Shown: positions 13,376 through 27,200 of the stretch, in pieces
How positions within the stretch are numbered: position 1 is the stretch's first letter
How the letters are laid out: every line of letters starts with the position of its first letter
DNA from: Megalonaias nervosa
Taxonomy: Eukaryota > Mollusca > Bivalvia > Unionida > Unionidae
Direction of reading: 5' to 3'
NCBI GenBank assembly: GCA_016617855.1
Contig: JAECUM010003298.1
Location: 29,118-93,117 of the forward strand
DNA: 64,000 nt
Notes under the pieces: generated by a model
The model's input: the letters and a program-made list of their open reading frames with translations, nothing else
Database searches by the model: none
Told to the model about the DNA's origin: nothing
Made by a program: the position numbers and the translations under genes

Positions 13376-14998
13376 GCCAAAAAGATGTTCCCCAAAACCA
13401 AATCTAAAATCTTAAGCACACCACACTTTTCGTAAGTTCATTTCAATCACATTTATTCACTTGGTCACTCATTAAAATATCACATTTTTTTTTACTACAC
13501 AATGAAATATATGTAAAATTAATATAGGAAAAGAAAATAACCTATATACAATGAATCTAATTCTTTTTCTTATTACATGTCAGAGCAAGAATATTTTTTC
13601 AAGCTAATTTTGGATCAGGAAATTTTTCTAAAAGAAAATCTAGATGTTTTTTTATTTTCACACATCATCATTTTCAATAAAATGTGCCCTATCTTTGTAA
13701 GCAGACAGTAACCATGCTATACATATTTTTCTTCAGAACATTTTGCACAACAATAGAATTAATTTGTTTCTGGATTGTATTGCACATGTGATTGATTCCT
13801 ATTTAATGAAAAAGTCACTTTATCTTATAGCACTCATTTTTGGTTGGCTTCATTTCTTGTGACATTTTTCATGTCCAATTGAGAGATCCCCAGCTATGAC
13901 CAGACTGGCTCCCCATTTTCCAACTTTATGGAGGGACAATGCCCAAATTTACTTAATCCTAGATGCAACAACAACAGCAATATTTCAAAAAATTTGTTAA
14001 AAACAGTGGATTAAATTAACACAAGAAACTACATGTGATATTCCGTACCCAAACATCCAAATATAACCAAAACAAAAATGAATCATGTGGCATATATAAC
14101 ACATTTGTTGATGTGTGTATGAATGAGTTGTTCATATGCTGAGTATTTGTACATTATCATTATAAAGAATGACACAAAATTTTAAAACTTTGTTATGTTA
14201 AATAAAATATTTATTCAATTTTATGTCACAAGTAAAAACTACAGTTACAGTCAAAGAAACTGTCCTTTGAGCAAAAAAGCAGTTTATATGTACCTACATT
14301 ATGTGTTGTAATAATATGTAGCAATTCATTTACATGTCAGTTACAATGTGTTGTAGCAATGAAATGTATGATAATGAATTAATTATACTGTACTATTTAG
14401 CATCAAATATTCCATTAGCTACTAACTGCAGCACTCATAAACTGAACAAAGATAAATATTTATTACATGAAACCGAGATTTAATACAGATAACACAACTG
14501 AAAACCATTTTATACAAACTCCTTGATAAAAATAAATCCACATCAAAAATCAAAACTATCTGCTTCATCACACAGTTTGTGTAAACATGTTTTTATCACA
14601 GACATACATTTATTGACAAAATCTATCAGAAATACTATCATTACTATGTTTAAATAATAATAATAATGACAATATTTTATTACCTCACTGCACTGGCAAT
14701 AATATTATAATAATATACTGATGTAAAAATCGAATCAAAATGAACAGATACTAAATATAACTTGTGGCAGTGTTTTTATCTTAACTACATGGCATAAAGT
14801 CCTTGATGAACTCCAGACTTTTCAAAGTTACATTCGGTATTTTAATTTTCAATTTTTGATTTTGTACTTAAAACTTTAACAGATGTGTCCATTTAAATAA
14901 AGAATATTTTAAGAAATTCTTCTTAAACTGAGTGTACTGGCCTTTTCATGAATTATTCTGAGAAATTGGAGACATAAGGAGAAATATAAGACTCATCT
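13376..14998. other. Intergenic, AT-rich, no gene recognised
   Basis: Long A/T-rich stretch with many poly-T and TAA-type runs and no open frame of note. Confidence 0.5.
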
Positions 14999-14999
14999 A

Positions 15000-15145
15000 T
15001 CTGAGGCCTCAACCATGCATTTTGGGGTCTTAACCATGTATTTGAGGCCTTGACCATGCATTTTGGGGTCTTAACCATGTATTTGAGGCCTTGACCATGC
15101 ATTTTGGGGTCTTAACCATGTATTTGAGGCCTTGACCATCTGAGA
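15000..15145. repeat. 41-bp minisatellite, about 3.5 copies
   Basis: Unit begins GAGGCCTTGACCATGCATTT and continues TGGGGTCTTAACCATGTATTT. The two halves are themselves related (each ...ACCATG.ATTT), so the 41-mer probably arose from a ~20-bp doublet. Confidence 0.92.
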
Positions 15146-16227
15146 CCTTGACATGTATCTCTGAAACCATGACCATGAGAAAATATCGTCCTTACATTTT
15201 CAGACATTATACATGTATTCAGAACCTGGTAAAATATTAACAACATTAGCATGAGATCAAAATAAGAAAATATTATTTCAGCCATCGATAATTACTTGTC
15301 ACATCTTAATACTTTGTAATGAAATATGTTTTGTGGTCTTCACAAGGTATTTACGGAGTCTGAAATATTAGATATATATTTCTGATAGATTTTGTACTTT
15401 TATCAGACATCGCCAATAAAAAATAAATTAAATAAATAAAAAGATAATGGAATGTAAATGAATGGAATTAAAATATGCACAGATTTAAAATAGGTTAACA
15501 ATAACTGAAACTCTGTTCAAAAACACAATCAGAAAAGTAATTATACATGAATACATTTCTTCCAACTGTATCTGTTCTAACTTCAAGCTCTATAAGGGTG
15601 CTTTGTGACAGATATTCTATATTTATTTTCCTATGAGACAATATATTGGTAATTTAAATCTATACATGTACAATATATTTTGTACAATATATTTTGTTGA
15701 TCTAGTTAAGGCAAGTCAAATACTACATGTACACCATTTCTTTAAAAGAAGAACTTTTAAAGGCTATACAGTGACCATTTTGTGAAAACCAATGTTATTT
15801 ACTTATTTCCCCCTTGAATGAGACAAACCTCAAAAATGCAACCACACCAAAAGGTTTACTTCCAGTACTATTTTTCACAATGCAACAGATATGAGGTCAT
15901 CACTACATGTTACAATGGACCATTCCCTCATGAGGTCATCACTTCATTGCTATGCACACAGGGGTAGGTGGTGGAATTAGTACCATCTGAGATTACTGAA
16001 CTGTACTGACTCTTGCCAACATCTTAATAAATCTACCTTCCTATCTTGATACATGTGACAAAAGCACAATACTAGACTAAAATTCAAACGTAAAATATGC
16101 CTGAATCAAACTGGTTCTTTATAACCCATAATCTCGACCAGGCCAGTTCCTCTGATAGTCCCTCTCATATTTTTGGAAAGAATCCTTCATCTCTTCAAGT
16201 ATACCATACAAAATGCTGCAAGATACT
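15146..16227. other. Intergenic, no gene recognised
   Basis: AT-rich unique sequence. The small overlapping ORFs near 16.1 kb run into the following minisatellite. Confidence 0.45.
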
Positions 16228-16735
16228 CTTCTTTCTAGAATCCCCACTGACCAAAGTGTGGTCCCACTACAAGAACCCCCACTGATGAAAGTGTGGTCCC
16301 AATACTGGAATCCCCACTGATCAAAGTGTGATTCCACTAATGGAATCCCCACTGATCAAACTTAATCCTGATAATGGAATCTCCACTGATCAAAATGTGA
16401 TCCCAATTACTGGAATCCCCACTGATCAAAATGTAATTCCACTACTGGAATATCCACTCATGAAAGTGTGAACCCACTACTCCAATCCCCTCTCATCAAA
16501 GTGTAAACCTGATACTGAAATTGGTGATCCCACTACTGGAATCCCCACTGATCAAAGTGTGATCCCACTACTGGAATCCCCACTGATCAAAGTGTGATCC
16601 CACTACTGAAATCCCCACTGATCAAAATATGATCCTATTACTGCAATCCTCACTGATCAAAGTGTGATCCCACTACTGGAATCCCAACTATTCATAGTGT
16701 GATCCCACTAATGAAATCACCACTGAGGAGAAAAT
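16228..16735. repeat. ~35-bp minisatellite, about 14 copies
   Basis: Unit around ATCCCCACTGATCAAAGTGT then GATCCCACTACTGGA. Copies vary by 10-30 percent, with the best conserved run at 16530-16680. Confidence 0.92.
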
Positions 16736-17124
16736 ATGTGACTTGACCAAGGTACAAATTTGTAATTTTTCTAATTCTTACTGGATGATCTATCCAATAT
16801 TTCTTCCAGCTACAATTCCATTTCCCAAGCTGGTTCCTGCGGCTCTATCAAATAGTGTATATTTTATGCTTTATGTAAACATGTTCATATAAGAGACAAT
16901 TCTGCAACAAATACATGAACTTAAATCTGAAACTAAAATTACTACTCAGGTCTTGTATCAATATAGAATATACAAGCTTTGTTGATATAGTCATTAAATT
17001 TGTCAGGTATTGATGTACATAAAATGTCTTCAACACTGTGGTGATGTTCAAATACTCACTTCATACTTCACAAATTGTTGCAGTATATATGTTATTTGTA
17101 TGCTATCTATTCATGTACAATATC

Positions 17125-17580
17125 TCCCAGTAATTTTTTTTTATGCTGTCTACACATGCAAAATATCTTGCTGTATTTCTCATATGCTGTCTATGCATGC
17201 AAAATATCTTGCTGTATTTCTCATATGCTGTCTACACATGCAAAATATCTTGCTGTATTTCTCATATGCTGTCTATGCATGCAAAATATCTTGCTGTATT
17301 TCTCATATGCTGTCTACACATGCAAAATATCTTGCTGTATTTCTCATATGCTGTCTATGCATGCACGTTATCTCACTGTATTTATTTACATGCTATCTAT
17401 GCCTCTACAATACCTGATTGTGTTCACTCATGCCACAAATTCATATACTGTATTTTATTTTATTCACTCGTATGCTTTCTATGCATGTACTATATTTTAC
17501 TGTATCCACTTGTATGCTGTCTATGCATGTACTATATTTTATCGTATGCTGTCTATGCATGTACTATATTTTAGTGTATT
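17125..17580. repeat. 41-bp minisatellite with all three plus-strand frames open
   Basis: Unit is ATGCTGTCTAYRCATGCAAA followed by ATATCTTGCTGTATTTCTCAT. Copies start every 41 bp between 17150 and 17370, then decay to 17580. Because 41 is not a multiple of three, each frame cycles through all three reading phases; none contains a stop, giving overlapping ORFs of 135-180 codons that are not genes. Confidence 0.92.
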
Positions 17581-17663
17581 TAATCATAATGTCTACAGAA
17601 CTGTAAACGATTTGTAGGCAATGATCTACCATGGCTTCATACACAAGCAAACGAGTGTCTGTT

Positions 17664-17669
17664 TTTATT
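17664..17669 (-). terminator. Candidate polyadenylation signal AATAAA
   Basis: First AATAAA on the minus strand downstream of the stop codon, about 860 nt away. If used, the 3' UTR would contain the 41-bp array at 17.7-18.0 kb. AATAAA is common by chance in AT-rich DNA. Confidence 0.3.
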
Positions 17670-17719
17670 TAATTAAGAAGGACAGACCATAATCATCTGG
17701 GACAATGCAGTTTGAATTT

Positions 17720-18045
17720 GTGAATGTGTTAACAGGCTGTAAAATACAGTAATCAGCCCAAAGTATGTGGTAACAGACTGTAAAATACAGTAATCAGTCC
17801 AAAGTATGTGTTAACAGACTGTAAAATACAGTAATCAGTCCAAAGTATGTGTTAACAGACTGTAAAATACAGTAATCAATCCAAAGTCTGTGTTAACAGA
17901 CTGTAAAATACAGTAATCAGTCCAAAGTATGTGTTAACAGACTGTAAATTACAGTAATAAATCCAAAGTATGTGTTAACAGACTGTAAAATACAGTAATA
18001 AGTCAAAAGAAGGTGTTAACACACTGTAAAATACAATCACCAGTC
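17720..18045. repeat. 41-bp minisatellite, about 8 copies
   Basis: Unit GTGTTAACAGACTGTAAAAT then ACAGTAATCAGTCCAAAGTAT. Contains the inner palindrome CTGTAAAATACAG. May lie in the 3' UTR of the coiled-coil gene. Confidence 0.93.
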
Positions 18046-18528
18046 AACAACCTGTAACCAACATACCAAATTTTGTAATAATTATAATTACTTTAAAAAA
18101 AAACAAAATTAACAAAATACCATGAAATAAATCTTTCCATACATCTAAATCAAATATTTTTAACTTAAATAGTATTAATTAATGCTACATGCCTGAGTCA
18201 CGTCATACATGGACATGTATAAATCACAAATTAAGCCCCATAGATTACTTTAGTTATAACTCATTTTACACTGGCACTGGAGACATACATAAATAATAGT
18301 GAAATGTAACTATGCATGTATATTTTTAACTCTTCTAACAGAAAGTGTTGGTTGGTTTTAGTATCCAAATCTTACAAATTTTCCATTCCTCTTCAATTAT
18401 AATTATTCCCATTTACTGCATGATGTACAGTTACATATTTTTCATTTTTAAAATAAAACAAGGATGCGAAAAAAATTATACAGAGATGCTATATCAAATT
18501 ATGCAAACTTTCAGAATATCAGACATGT
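18046..18528 (-). other. Probable 3' UTR sequence of the coiled-coil gene
   Basis: Directly follows the stop codon on the minus strand; AT-rich and unique, with no AATAAA on the minus strand within it. Confidence 0.45.
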
Positions 18529-18732
18529 CTAGTGCTGAATATAGCGGGACTGAGGTCGTGCCATCGAGGAAGACAGTGTGCGCATGTTCTCCGCCAGCCG
18601 CTCAAACTCTCCCCACTTCTGGCTCTGAATAGTGGTCTCCAATGATTTTAATTCCTCAACATCCTGTAGACGAGCCTCGAGGGAGGAAATTTTACCACGG
18701 AGCTGGACTACCTCCTCATTCTTCAAGTCAAG
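18529..18732 (-). CDS. Exon 11 (terminal coding exon with stop)
   Basis: Acceptor after TTATTATTATTACAG. Reads LDLKNEEVVQLRGKISSLEA, then a non-heptad tail with QSQKWGEFERLAENMRT and a C-terminus SSSMARPQSRYIQH before TAG at 18531-18529. The Trp-containing segment looks like a conserved tail motif rather than generic coiled coil, but I cannot match it to a named domain. Confidence 0.93.
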   Translation of the reverse strand, partial: LDLKNEEVVQLRGKISSLEARLQDVEELKSLETTIQSQKWGEFERLAENMRTLSSSMARPQSRYIQH

Positions 18733-21700
18733 CTGTAATAATAATAAAAATAATAATAACTTACGTCCTCCAATGGGCTGATGCTCTACTGACCAAAATG
18801 AATTTCCAGGAATCCAAGACAAGAATATTTATACTTTTGAACTCTGATATTCTCTGAGTGATAACAAGATGTTTAAGATGGCTGCCATAAGGACCATATT
18901 AGATACTGATTTTTATTTAGGAACTAAAAGCAATTTTGCCATTTTGCTACAGAAATATCACAATTTCTTTAATTATGTTTCAGCATCAAATTATTACAGA
19001 AGTCACCAACTATAATATACAAGGTTTCCTTCAAATGGCAGTACTTCCAGGAGCATAACAAAACCTTGAGACCTTTCATTGCAAATTCCTGATACAGATC
19101 TCTAATTTCTGGCCTATCAAATTCCATTTATTTCATCCAAATCTGCCTGATGGACAGCACTATAATTCATGTTCAAAGATGTGTAATTATAAGTAACATT
19201 TGCAAAGCGAATCTAACACAATTAACAAATCATTTTCACCAAAATCTGAATGTGCTTGGTTTTATTTTGTTCCCATCCAACCCATCCATTTTAATATAAC
19301 ACAATGATAAAAACTTTAGAGCATATTTTAAATGGTATTCAAAGTAGAGCTATTTTTCTGCAGCTTTTGTAGTCCACCCAAGTAAATCTCACTCAGCATG
19401 CCTAACCCAAATGTATGACATATGTTGTAAGAAAGTGTGATGGTAAATCGTGGCAACAAATAGGGCTGGAGGGAACTGATGCTTTTATTCACACACACAC
19501 ACACACACACACCACACCCAGGTGCAATTTCAGAATTGTAGAAAAGGTGATGCATTTTCCTGCATGTCATAAACAGTGATAAATGGAAGCAGGCACTATG
19601 ATGCCTCTGGGGGTAACTTCCCAGACATGCAACTGAATGGGCACAGGTTCAAATCCCACCATCAAGTCAGCCCAGGATACTTAGCATGGGGTATCTTTGG
19701 GCTAGACACTATACTCAAAATGCATTGGCACTAAATAATCTACTTGAGTGTGTTGCTGTGCCATAAAACACCAAACCAAACCTAATTCTTGTACTGATAG
19801 AAATTTCTATTCAGTTACAACTTTAAACTGCTATTGCAGTGACTTTTGAAAGTTTTTAAAGTTGGTGACATTGAACAGTGTAGGATGATTTGCACCCCAT
19901 AAAATTTGTAGTATAATGAGTACTTCATCACACTGTTTACAGTCAATTCAAATATCCATGTTATTTTCTTTCTGCATCATTATGGACAGTTTGATTTTAT
20001 TTCTGACCTTCCATTGTTTTAACAAAGAAAGTAATCAATTAAAGATCTGAGAACTAGATGATGCCCAATATGTCACCTACCTACTGGTATACTTGACCTC
20101 TATATAAAGCTTGATAATATCAGTTTATTCCTGCAGGTATTGTAACACTTCCTTAAAGTGTTTATATTTTAATTTAGACAATTTAAAATACTTGCAATGG
20201 TGCACAAAACTAATATAGAAATGGACAGACAAATTAACAAATGTTTTCAAATGCACATCTTAAAATAAAATGCATCATCATTTGGAAATCATAATTACTC
20301 ATTTTATGTCATGTTCAGTGTTGTGACATAAAATTATTGGTTTTTTTGGCTTGAAGCATATTTTAGTTCCCATTGTGAATGAAAAAATGTCAATATTATA
20401 ATGTTATTGAATTTCTTAACACTAATGTAGATCTCAAATCTGCCAAGAAAGAAAACCCCCAAAGCCATCATAAACTATGATTTATATGATAATTTAATTT
20501 ATCTAAATCACAAACAGTCTCTTCAAATGAACTGATAGCAACAACACAAAAATGGAAGAAAGACAGAGTTTTCATATCCACAACTGTAAGACAAAGAAGC
20601 ACGGGGATGAAAAAAGGAACAGAGCAAACCTTTTTCTGCAGATCAGCAACATGGTCAACAAGGAGTGACTTGTCTCTGCGTAGCTGGATATTCTCCTTCT
20701 CACAGCTGTCCTGCATGTTTGTAAGTTCATTCATTTTCTTTCTAGCAGTAGAGATTTCCTGCTCCTGTGAATTTGATATGGAGTCCTTCCTTGTAACCTG
20801 TTGAATATGCAAAGTGCAGATAACATTAAAGTACTTTCTTGCAATGTGTTAAGTAGGTACATTATCCTCATTTTCTTGTAAAGTGCCAAGTAGGTACATT
20901 ATCATCAATTTCTTGCAAAGTGTTAAGTAGGTACATTACCCTCATTTTGTTGCAAAGTGTTAAGTAGGTACATTACCCTTAATTTGTTGCAAAGTGTTAG
21001 GTAGGTACATGGTCCTCATTTTCTTGCAAAGAGTTAGGTAGGTACATGGTCCTCATTATCTTGCAAAGTGTTAAAAGTAGGTACATTATCCTTATTTTGT
21101 TGCAAAGTGTAAAGCAGGGACATTATCCTCATTTTCTGAAAAAGAAAATAGCCATCTGATGATCGGCTGATGCACCCCATCCCCTTTAGATGCCATAGCT
21201 ATTACAAACAATGTAAAACATAATGTTGCAAATTCATGTGCAGTGACCTTAACGTTTTATTCACTGACAACAGACTCAGTGGGGTGCTGCCCTTTCTCAA
21301 GTGAAATGCAAGTATGACTGATAAAAACACGGAGTACAAAACTTGAGAATAGAGGTATTATTATATGCACCTTTAACTTAAACCTCTGTGCCTGAGAATC
21401 CTCTGCCCAATCATTGACAATCAATGAAATCTGATGGCAATTGTATCCAGGAATCTGTGCTTATCAAGCAAAAACTGACAAATGTACAATGTCAGCTCCA
21501 CTAACATGGATCTTTCATCTTCTAGCCTTGGATTCAAAAGGGAAGTTTGATGAAAATGGAACCAAAATCAACACAGACTCTATTTATAGATTTTCAAGTG
21601 ATGCCAAAGGAATACTGTAAATTTGATTTCATGGTTATTAATGTTTGTGGGGTTTGATTTAGTGACATTACTTTCTTACCAAAGCTCAATTCAAGGATTG

Positions 21701-22870
21701 GGAAGGAAATCTGTTGTTTCAACATAAGAATTCAGAAGGATCACTGTTCACTGAATCCTCAGATTGGATTGGGGAAGGGGACACATTGTTTCTACAGGAG
21801 GATCCTGTAGGATTATTCAATGGATCCTCAAATTTATGGTTTGCAGCAATTAGGAAATTCATCAGGATCAATACCACATGAAACATAGTGAATTCACAGT
21901 AACTGATTTCAATGCAATTTCAAAGTAAGCCAAATATATGAAGCCAAGAAAAGCTATTTTACAATTAAGACATGAACTATTTGTAGTAGATTTTGCTGTA
22001 CAAACAGTTCATAAAGTTTAAAATTCAAGTTTGAGATTTTATGAATTCAGTAATCTACACCGAGATTCTGTTAATCCAATAATCTACAATTCTCCAATTG
22101 ATTGACACATGACAATACTGCACATCATGTCAAATAATGCACACTATATTTGATATTTTTGTTCTGCAAGCTGGGATTTTGGCGTGGCAGTCTCCAGAGT
22201 TAAACTGTTCCATAAAATGAATTTATGTTTGTAAAAACAAGGAAACAAGGAATCATGGAGACCCAATCCTCATAAACTTGTGCAATAGTGACAGACTGTA
22301 CCCTATATGATAAGATTTAGTTCAATTTAATGTTATCTACCGCTTCCTGCAGTTCTAGACATTTTTCTTGCTCTTTCCGCAGCTGCTCCTTGATGTATTC
22401 CAGTTCGAATCTTGCTTCCTTTTCCTTGTCCTTCAGCTGCAGCATATTTGCCAAACCTGTGCTGTGTCGAGCCTCATTCTCTTCTCGTAGGTTTCTCTCC
22501 TGAAAGAAAAGATAACCCTATATTATATAGATGTACCATTAACTTGACGTGTAAAACTCTGACTGAAAACTTACATGTCTTTTATAATATCCTTCTTTTA
22601 ACAATGCTTTCTGTCTATTTAGGTCACAAAATAGTGCAAAATGCAAAAGAATCTATTACTTTAAGGTGGTTGTTTTACTTGTACATCAAGGGCATTCTAT
22701 GTATCTTTGAACAGCAAATATATGATTGTTTTACTTGTACATCAAGGGCATTCTATGTATCTTTGAACAGCAAATATCCTTATTTACCTGTTCCAAAGAT
22801 ATTAATACAAAAATATCTAATGACAATGATGATTGGCATGGAATAGTTAATTACATTTCCAACTAGAGGT

Positions 22871-22934
<64 letters not shown>

Positions 22935-24220
22935 CACACACACGCACACACACGGCCTGAAAATCTCATTTTGATTCACTGGTGCAGGGTCAGCAGGATC
23001 CAAAAATTACCCATGTCCTCACAAGTCAAGAACCAGTTCAACAGCTAAGTCTGACTGAGGATATTTACTACAGTGCATTAAAATAAAAGAAAGACAAGAA
23101 AAATAAAAAAAAATTAATGCAAACTCAAAATTCAGACAACTACTTTATTTTTTATTGATTCATAATATTTTACAATTTAAAAATCACATTACCATGCCTT
23201 TAATTGGTCACGTTACCATGCCTTTAATTGGTCACATTACCATGCCTTTAATTGGTGGATCCTGTTTGAATCCCAGTGTCTTAGTTAACTTAACACTTCA
23301 AATCTAAACATTCTCAACACCAGACTAAAATATCAGACAACCAAATAGAGCACACTGGCTATTCAAAGCTTGTTTACTGAGATTATCTAAGTTTCCTCTG
23401 GCCTTCCCACCCAGTTTCAGATATTTTGACATTGTTGTGGCCAACTAAGAATACTTGGCTCAACTTGAAATGAACTTTGTCTTGGCCCTTGTAGCGTACA
23501 TGGCAAGTGCTGTGTTTTCTCAGTCAAACGCGGTCAGTGTGCAATGGTCTCAGGACAGAAATGAACTAGTTCTGGTCCTTCGGATACGGTGAGTAACTGG
23601 TTTTATACTCAGCTCTGAAAATGCCCAGGCAATCATAGTATTGATGACTGAGATGGTTATGTAACCTATCGGATGTAAGTATTACGATCGCTTGTTTCAA
23701 GTTTTATTAATGGGTCATTTATAAAATCGGACATGCCTTGTATTAAAGTGTTTCAACAAACTTGGCTGACTCATTCATAATGAATCTGCTTTTCACCATA
23801 CTCAATTACCCATGGCCAAGTCTTTCTCCAGTGATCCCTTAGGTTGATTTTTGCCTTTGCCAGTAAATAAATACTTAAACAACCTCATAGCATCTAGATT
23901 ACTGTGATGCAAACTATGGTTGAGAACAGACAAACATTTGATTAATAAATATCAAGAATTGATGATGATCACTGTATTGCATGCACTGCATTTCTTGTTC
24001 TATTTTACACCACTAGTTTCAAAGTATCACACAACATCTGCTTACATCAGTACACATTTATGACTCTTTTCTGATATTTCAAGGATTAAAAAGCACATTT
24101 TCTTCAATTTATAAGTGCGAATAAGACATCAAAGGTGCGACAGGCTAGTTGCTTACATATGATCAGTTTACGGCTAAAAAGAATTGGTCCCCGATCTTTG
24201 ACCGCTGGAATTTTCAGGCC

Positions 24221-24257
<37 letters not shown>

Positions 24258-27200
24258 AGATAGATATGATGAAGCCTATCAGGACCGAAAGCCCTCTAAA
24301 ACAAACTCTTTTTGAAACAAGAGAAATATTTTTTGGTCGCAATTATTTCCTTTAATTTCAATATAACTTGTTAAACATAGAACCCTCAACTCTGAAAAGG
24401 TAAACAAATTGTTTTTTGAATTTCATTTTTACAATGAACCCCATAAAATTGAAACTTGCTCATAATGTGGTCTGGCAGAGCTGCTTAGGCCTAATTATGA
24501 GGTCAGTCAATGATCTGGAATAACCTGAATTCATGTGTGAAGTAAAGTCAGCCAATGATATGGAATAACCTGAATTCATGTGTGAAGTGAAGTCAGCCAA
24601 TGATATGGAATAACCTGAATTCATGTGTGAAGTGAAGTCAGCCAATGATCTGGAATAACCTGAATTCATGTGTAAAGTGAAGTCATCCAATGATTTGGAA
24701 TAACCTGAATTCATGTGTAAAGTGAAGTCATCCAATGATCTGGAATAACCTGAATTCATGTGTGAAGTGAAGTCAGCCAATGATCTGGAATAACCTGAAT
24801 TCATGTGTGAAGTGAAGTCATCCAATGATCTGGAATAACCTGAATTCATGTGTGAAGTGAAGTCATCCAATGATCTGGAATAACCTGAATTCATGTGGGA
24901 AGTAAAGTCAGCCAGTGATATGGAATAACCTGAATTCATGTGGGAAGTGAAGTCAGCCAATGATATGGAATAACCTGAATTTATGTGTGAAGTGAAGTCA
25001 GCCAATGATCTGGAATAACCTCAGTTCATGTGTGAAGTAAAGTCAGCCAGTGATATGGAATAACCTGAATTCATGTGTGAAGTGAAGTCAGCCAATGATA
25101 TGGAATAACCTGAATTCATGTGTGAAAAAGTCAGCCAATGATCTGGAATAACTTGAATTCATGTGTGAAGTAAAGTCAGTCAATGATCTGGAATAATCTG
25201 AATTCATGTGTGAAGTGAAGTCAGCCAATGATATGGAATAACCTGAATTCATGTGTGAAGTGAAGTCAGCCAATGATCTGGAATAACCTGAATTCATGTG
25301 TGAAGTAAAGTCAGCCAGTGATATGGAATAACCTGAATTCATGTGTGAAGTAAAGTCAGCCAATGATCTGGAATAACCTGAATTTATGTGTGAAGTGAAG
25401 TCAGCCAATGATATGGAATAACCTGAATTCATGTGTGAAGTAAAGTCAGCCAGTGATATGAAATAACCTGAATTCATGTGTGAAGTGAAGTCAGCCAATG
25501 ATCTGGAATAATGTGAATTCATGTGTGAAGTAAAGTCAGCCAATGATCTGGAATAACCTGAATTCATGTGTAAAGTGAAGTCAGCCAATGATCTGGAATA
25601 ACCTGAATTCATGTGTGAAGTGAAGTCAGCCAATGATCTGGAATAACCTGAATTCATGTGTGAAGTAAAGTCAGCCAATGATCTGGAATAACCTGAAGTC
25701 ATGTGTGAAGTAAAGCCAGCCAAATATCTGGAATAACCTGAAGTTATGTGTGAAGTAAAGTCAGCCAATGATCTGGAGTAACCTAATGTCATGTGTGAAG
25801 TAAAGCAAAGCTAATGCAGATTAGCATCAGTGTAAACAACAGGCATACTAAATTGATAGCGTTTAAAGTTAATCGTTTGTAATACAGTACCAACGGTTTT
25901 TCAAATCAAAGGAGATATTTATTTGCAAATTATCAAAGTCCAATACTAGTCACCTTAATAATCCTCAATCAACTTTAAACAAAACAATGCTCATTATCTC
26001 GTCTTTTACATTCTGACAACAAAAACAACATTTTTGTAACAATATTCTTACATATTTACCAGTCTGACAACAAAAACAACATTGTTGTAACAATATTCTT
26101 ACATATTTACCAGTCTAACAGCATTTTGTTATGTAAATTTACAGAAAAGTACATATGCATCGGATGATATAAAATCTTGCAAACAATTTTGCTATCTAAA
26201 TACCAACAGAAACAAAATCTATATATTAACGAAACAAAGCAGGCACTAATCAGCATACATGTTATATTATAACTAAGGGGACATAACTGATTACAAATCA
26301 ATTTAGGTTTTTGAAAACCTCAGTAAATGAAAACTCCTCAAATCCAAACTTTTACTTGGTCCCTTGTAATTTTGGTCTTATTAGATTTCACTGTATAAAG
26401 TAAATATAAGAAATATTTGCATCAACAAATCTGAGCAATTTCTGACCTTTTCATAAAATTATAATTCTGTTTTAATTCTGCAGGTTTTAAAGAAGGCATT
26501 CCATATGATTATTAAATGAAACTTTTAATTCTTTGATTAAACAATTTAAATTAGTTTCATTTCTACTGGTCCGAATTTCTGCCATCCATGATTTGATCAC
26601 AAACTTTAAAACAAACAGAAAGTTCCCAATGCAAAGTTAGGACTTCATAAAAAAGCAGCATTAATATAGCAACAGCATTCATCGAAACATCGTAAGAATT
26701 AAAAATGAATTAGACAATCTATTTATTACAAAAATGAGTTTGGTATTGAAAGACACTTGTGAGCAGCTAATGTGTTAAAATTGTCAAAAGTTAATCATTA
26801 ACAGTAAATGATGGCAACCTGCATTCAAATTTACTAGTATGTAAGTACATGTGCCTCAGGATATTTCTCTGAAAAGTCTGTCCATTTATGATATGATGTT
26901 TAATCAAAATAATCAAAGACTAGTCAGAAAAGAAAATGACAGTTTTTGATTATAAATGTGAATGATTGAAGTTTTTTCCTTTTTTAACTGACTTTGTTAT
27001 AAAGAAGTTTAAAATATGTAAATAAAATCTTTTAGTGAATATAGACTTCCAGTGTTTAGTTCAACCCAAAATGCCCACATCAAAGGCAAACAACCAATGT
27101 ACTAGCATGATCCCCAAATTACAAACAATTTACCTAACTATACAAAAATGACATGGACCATGCAAAAATATAGAATATGTCACTTACTAATTAAAACTGA

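Noticed and set aside
17010..17617. Overlapping plus-strand ORFs of 135-180 codons
   Set aside because: All three frames are open because a stop-free 41-bp unit cycles through the frames; this is an array artefact, not a gene.
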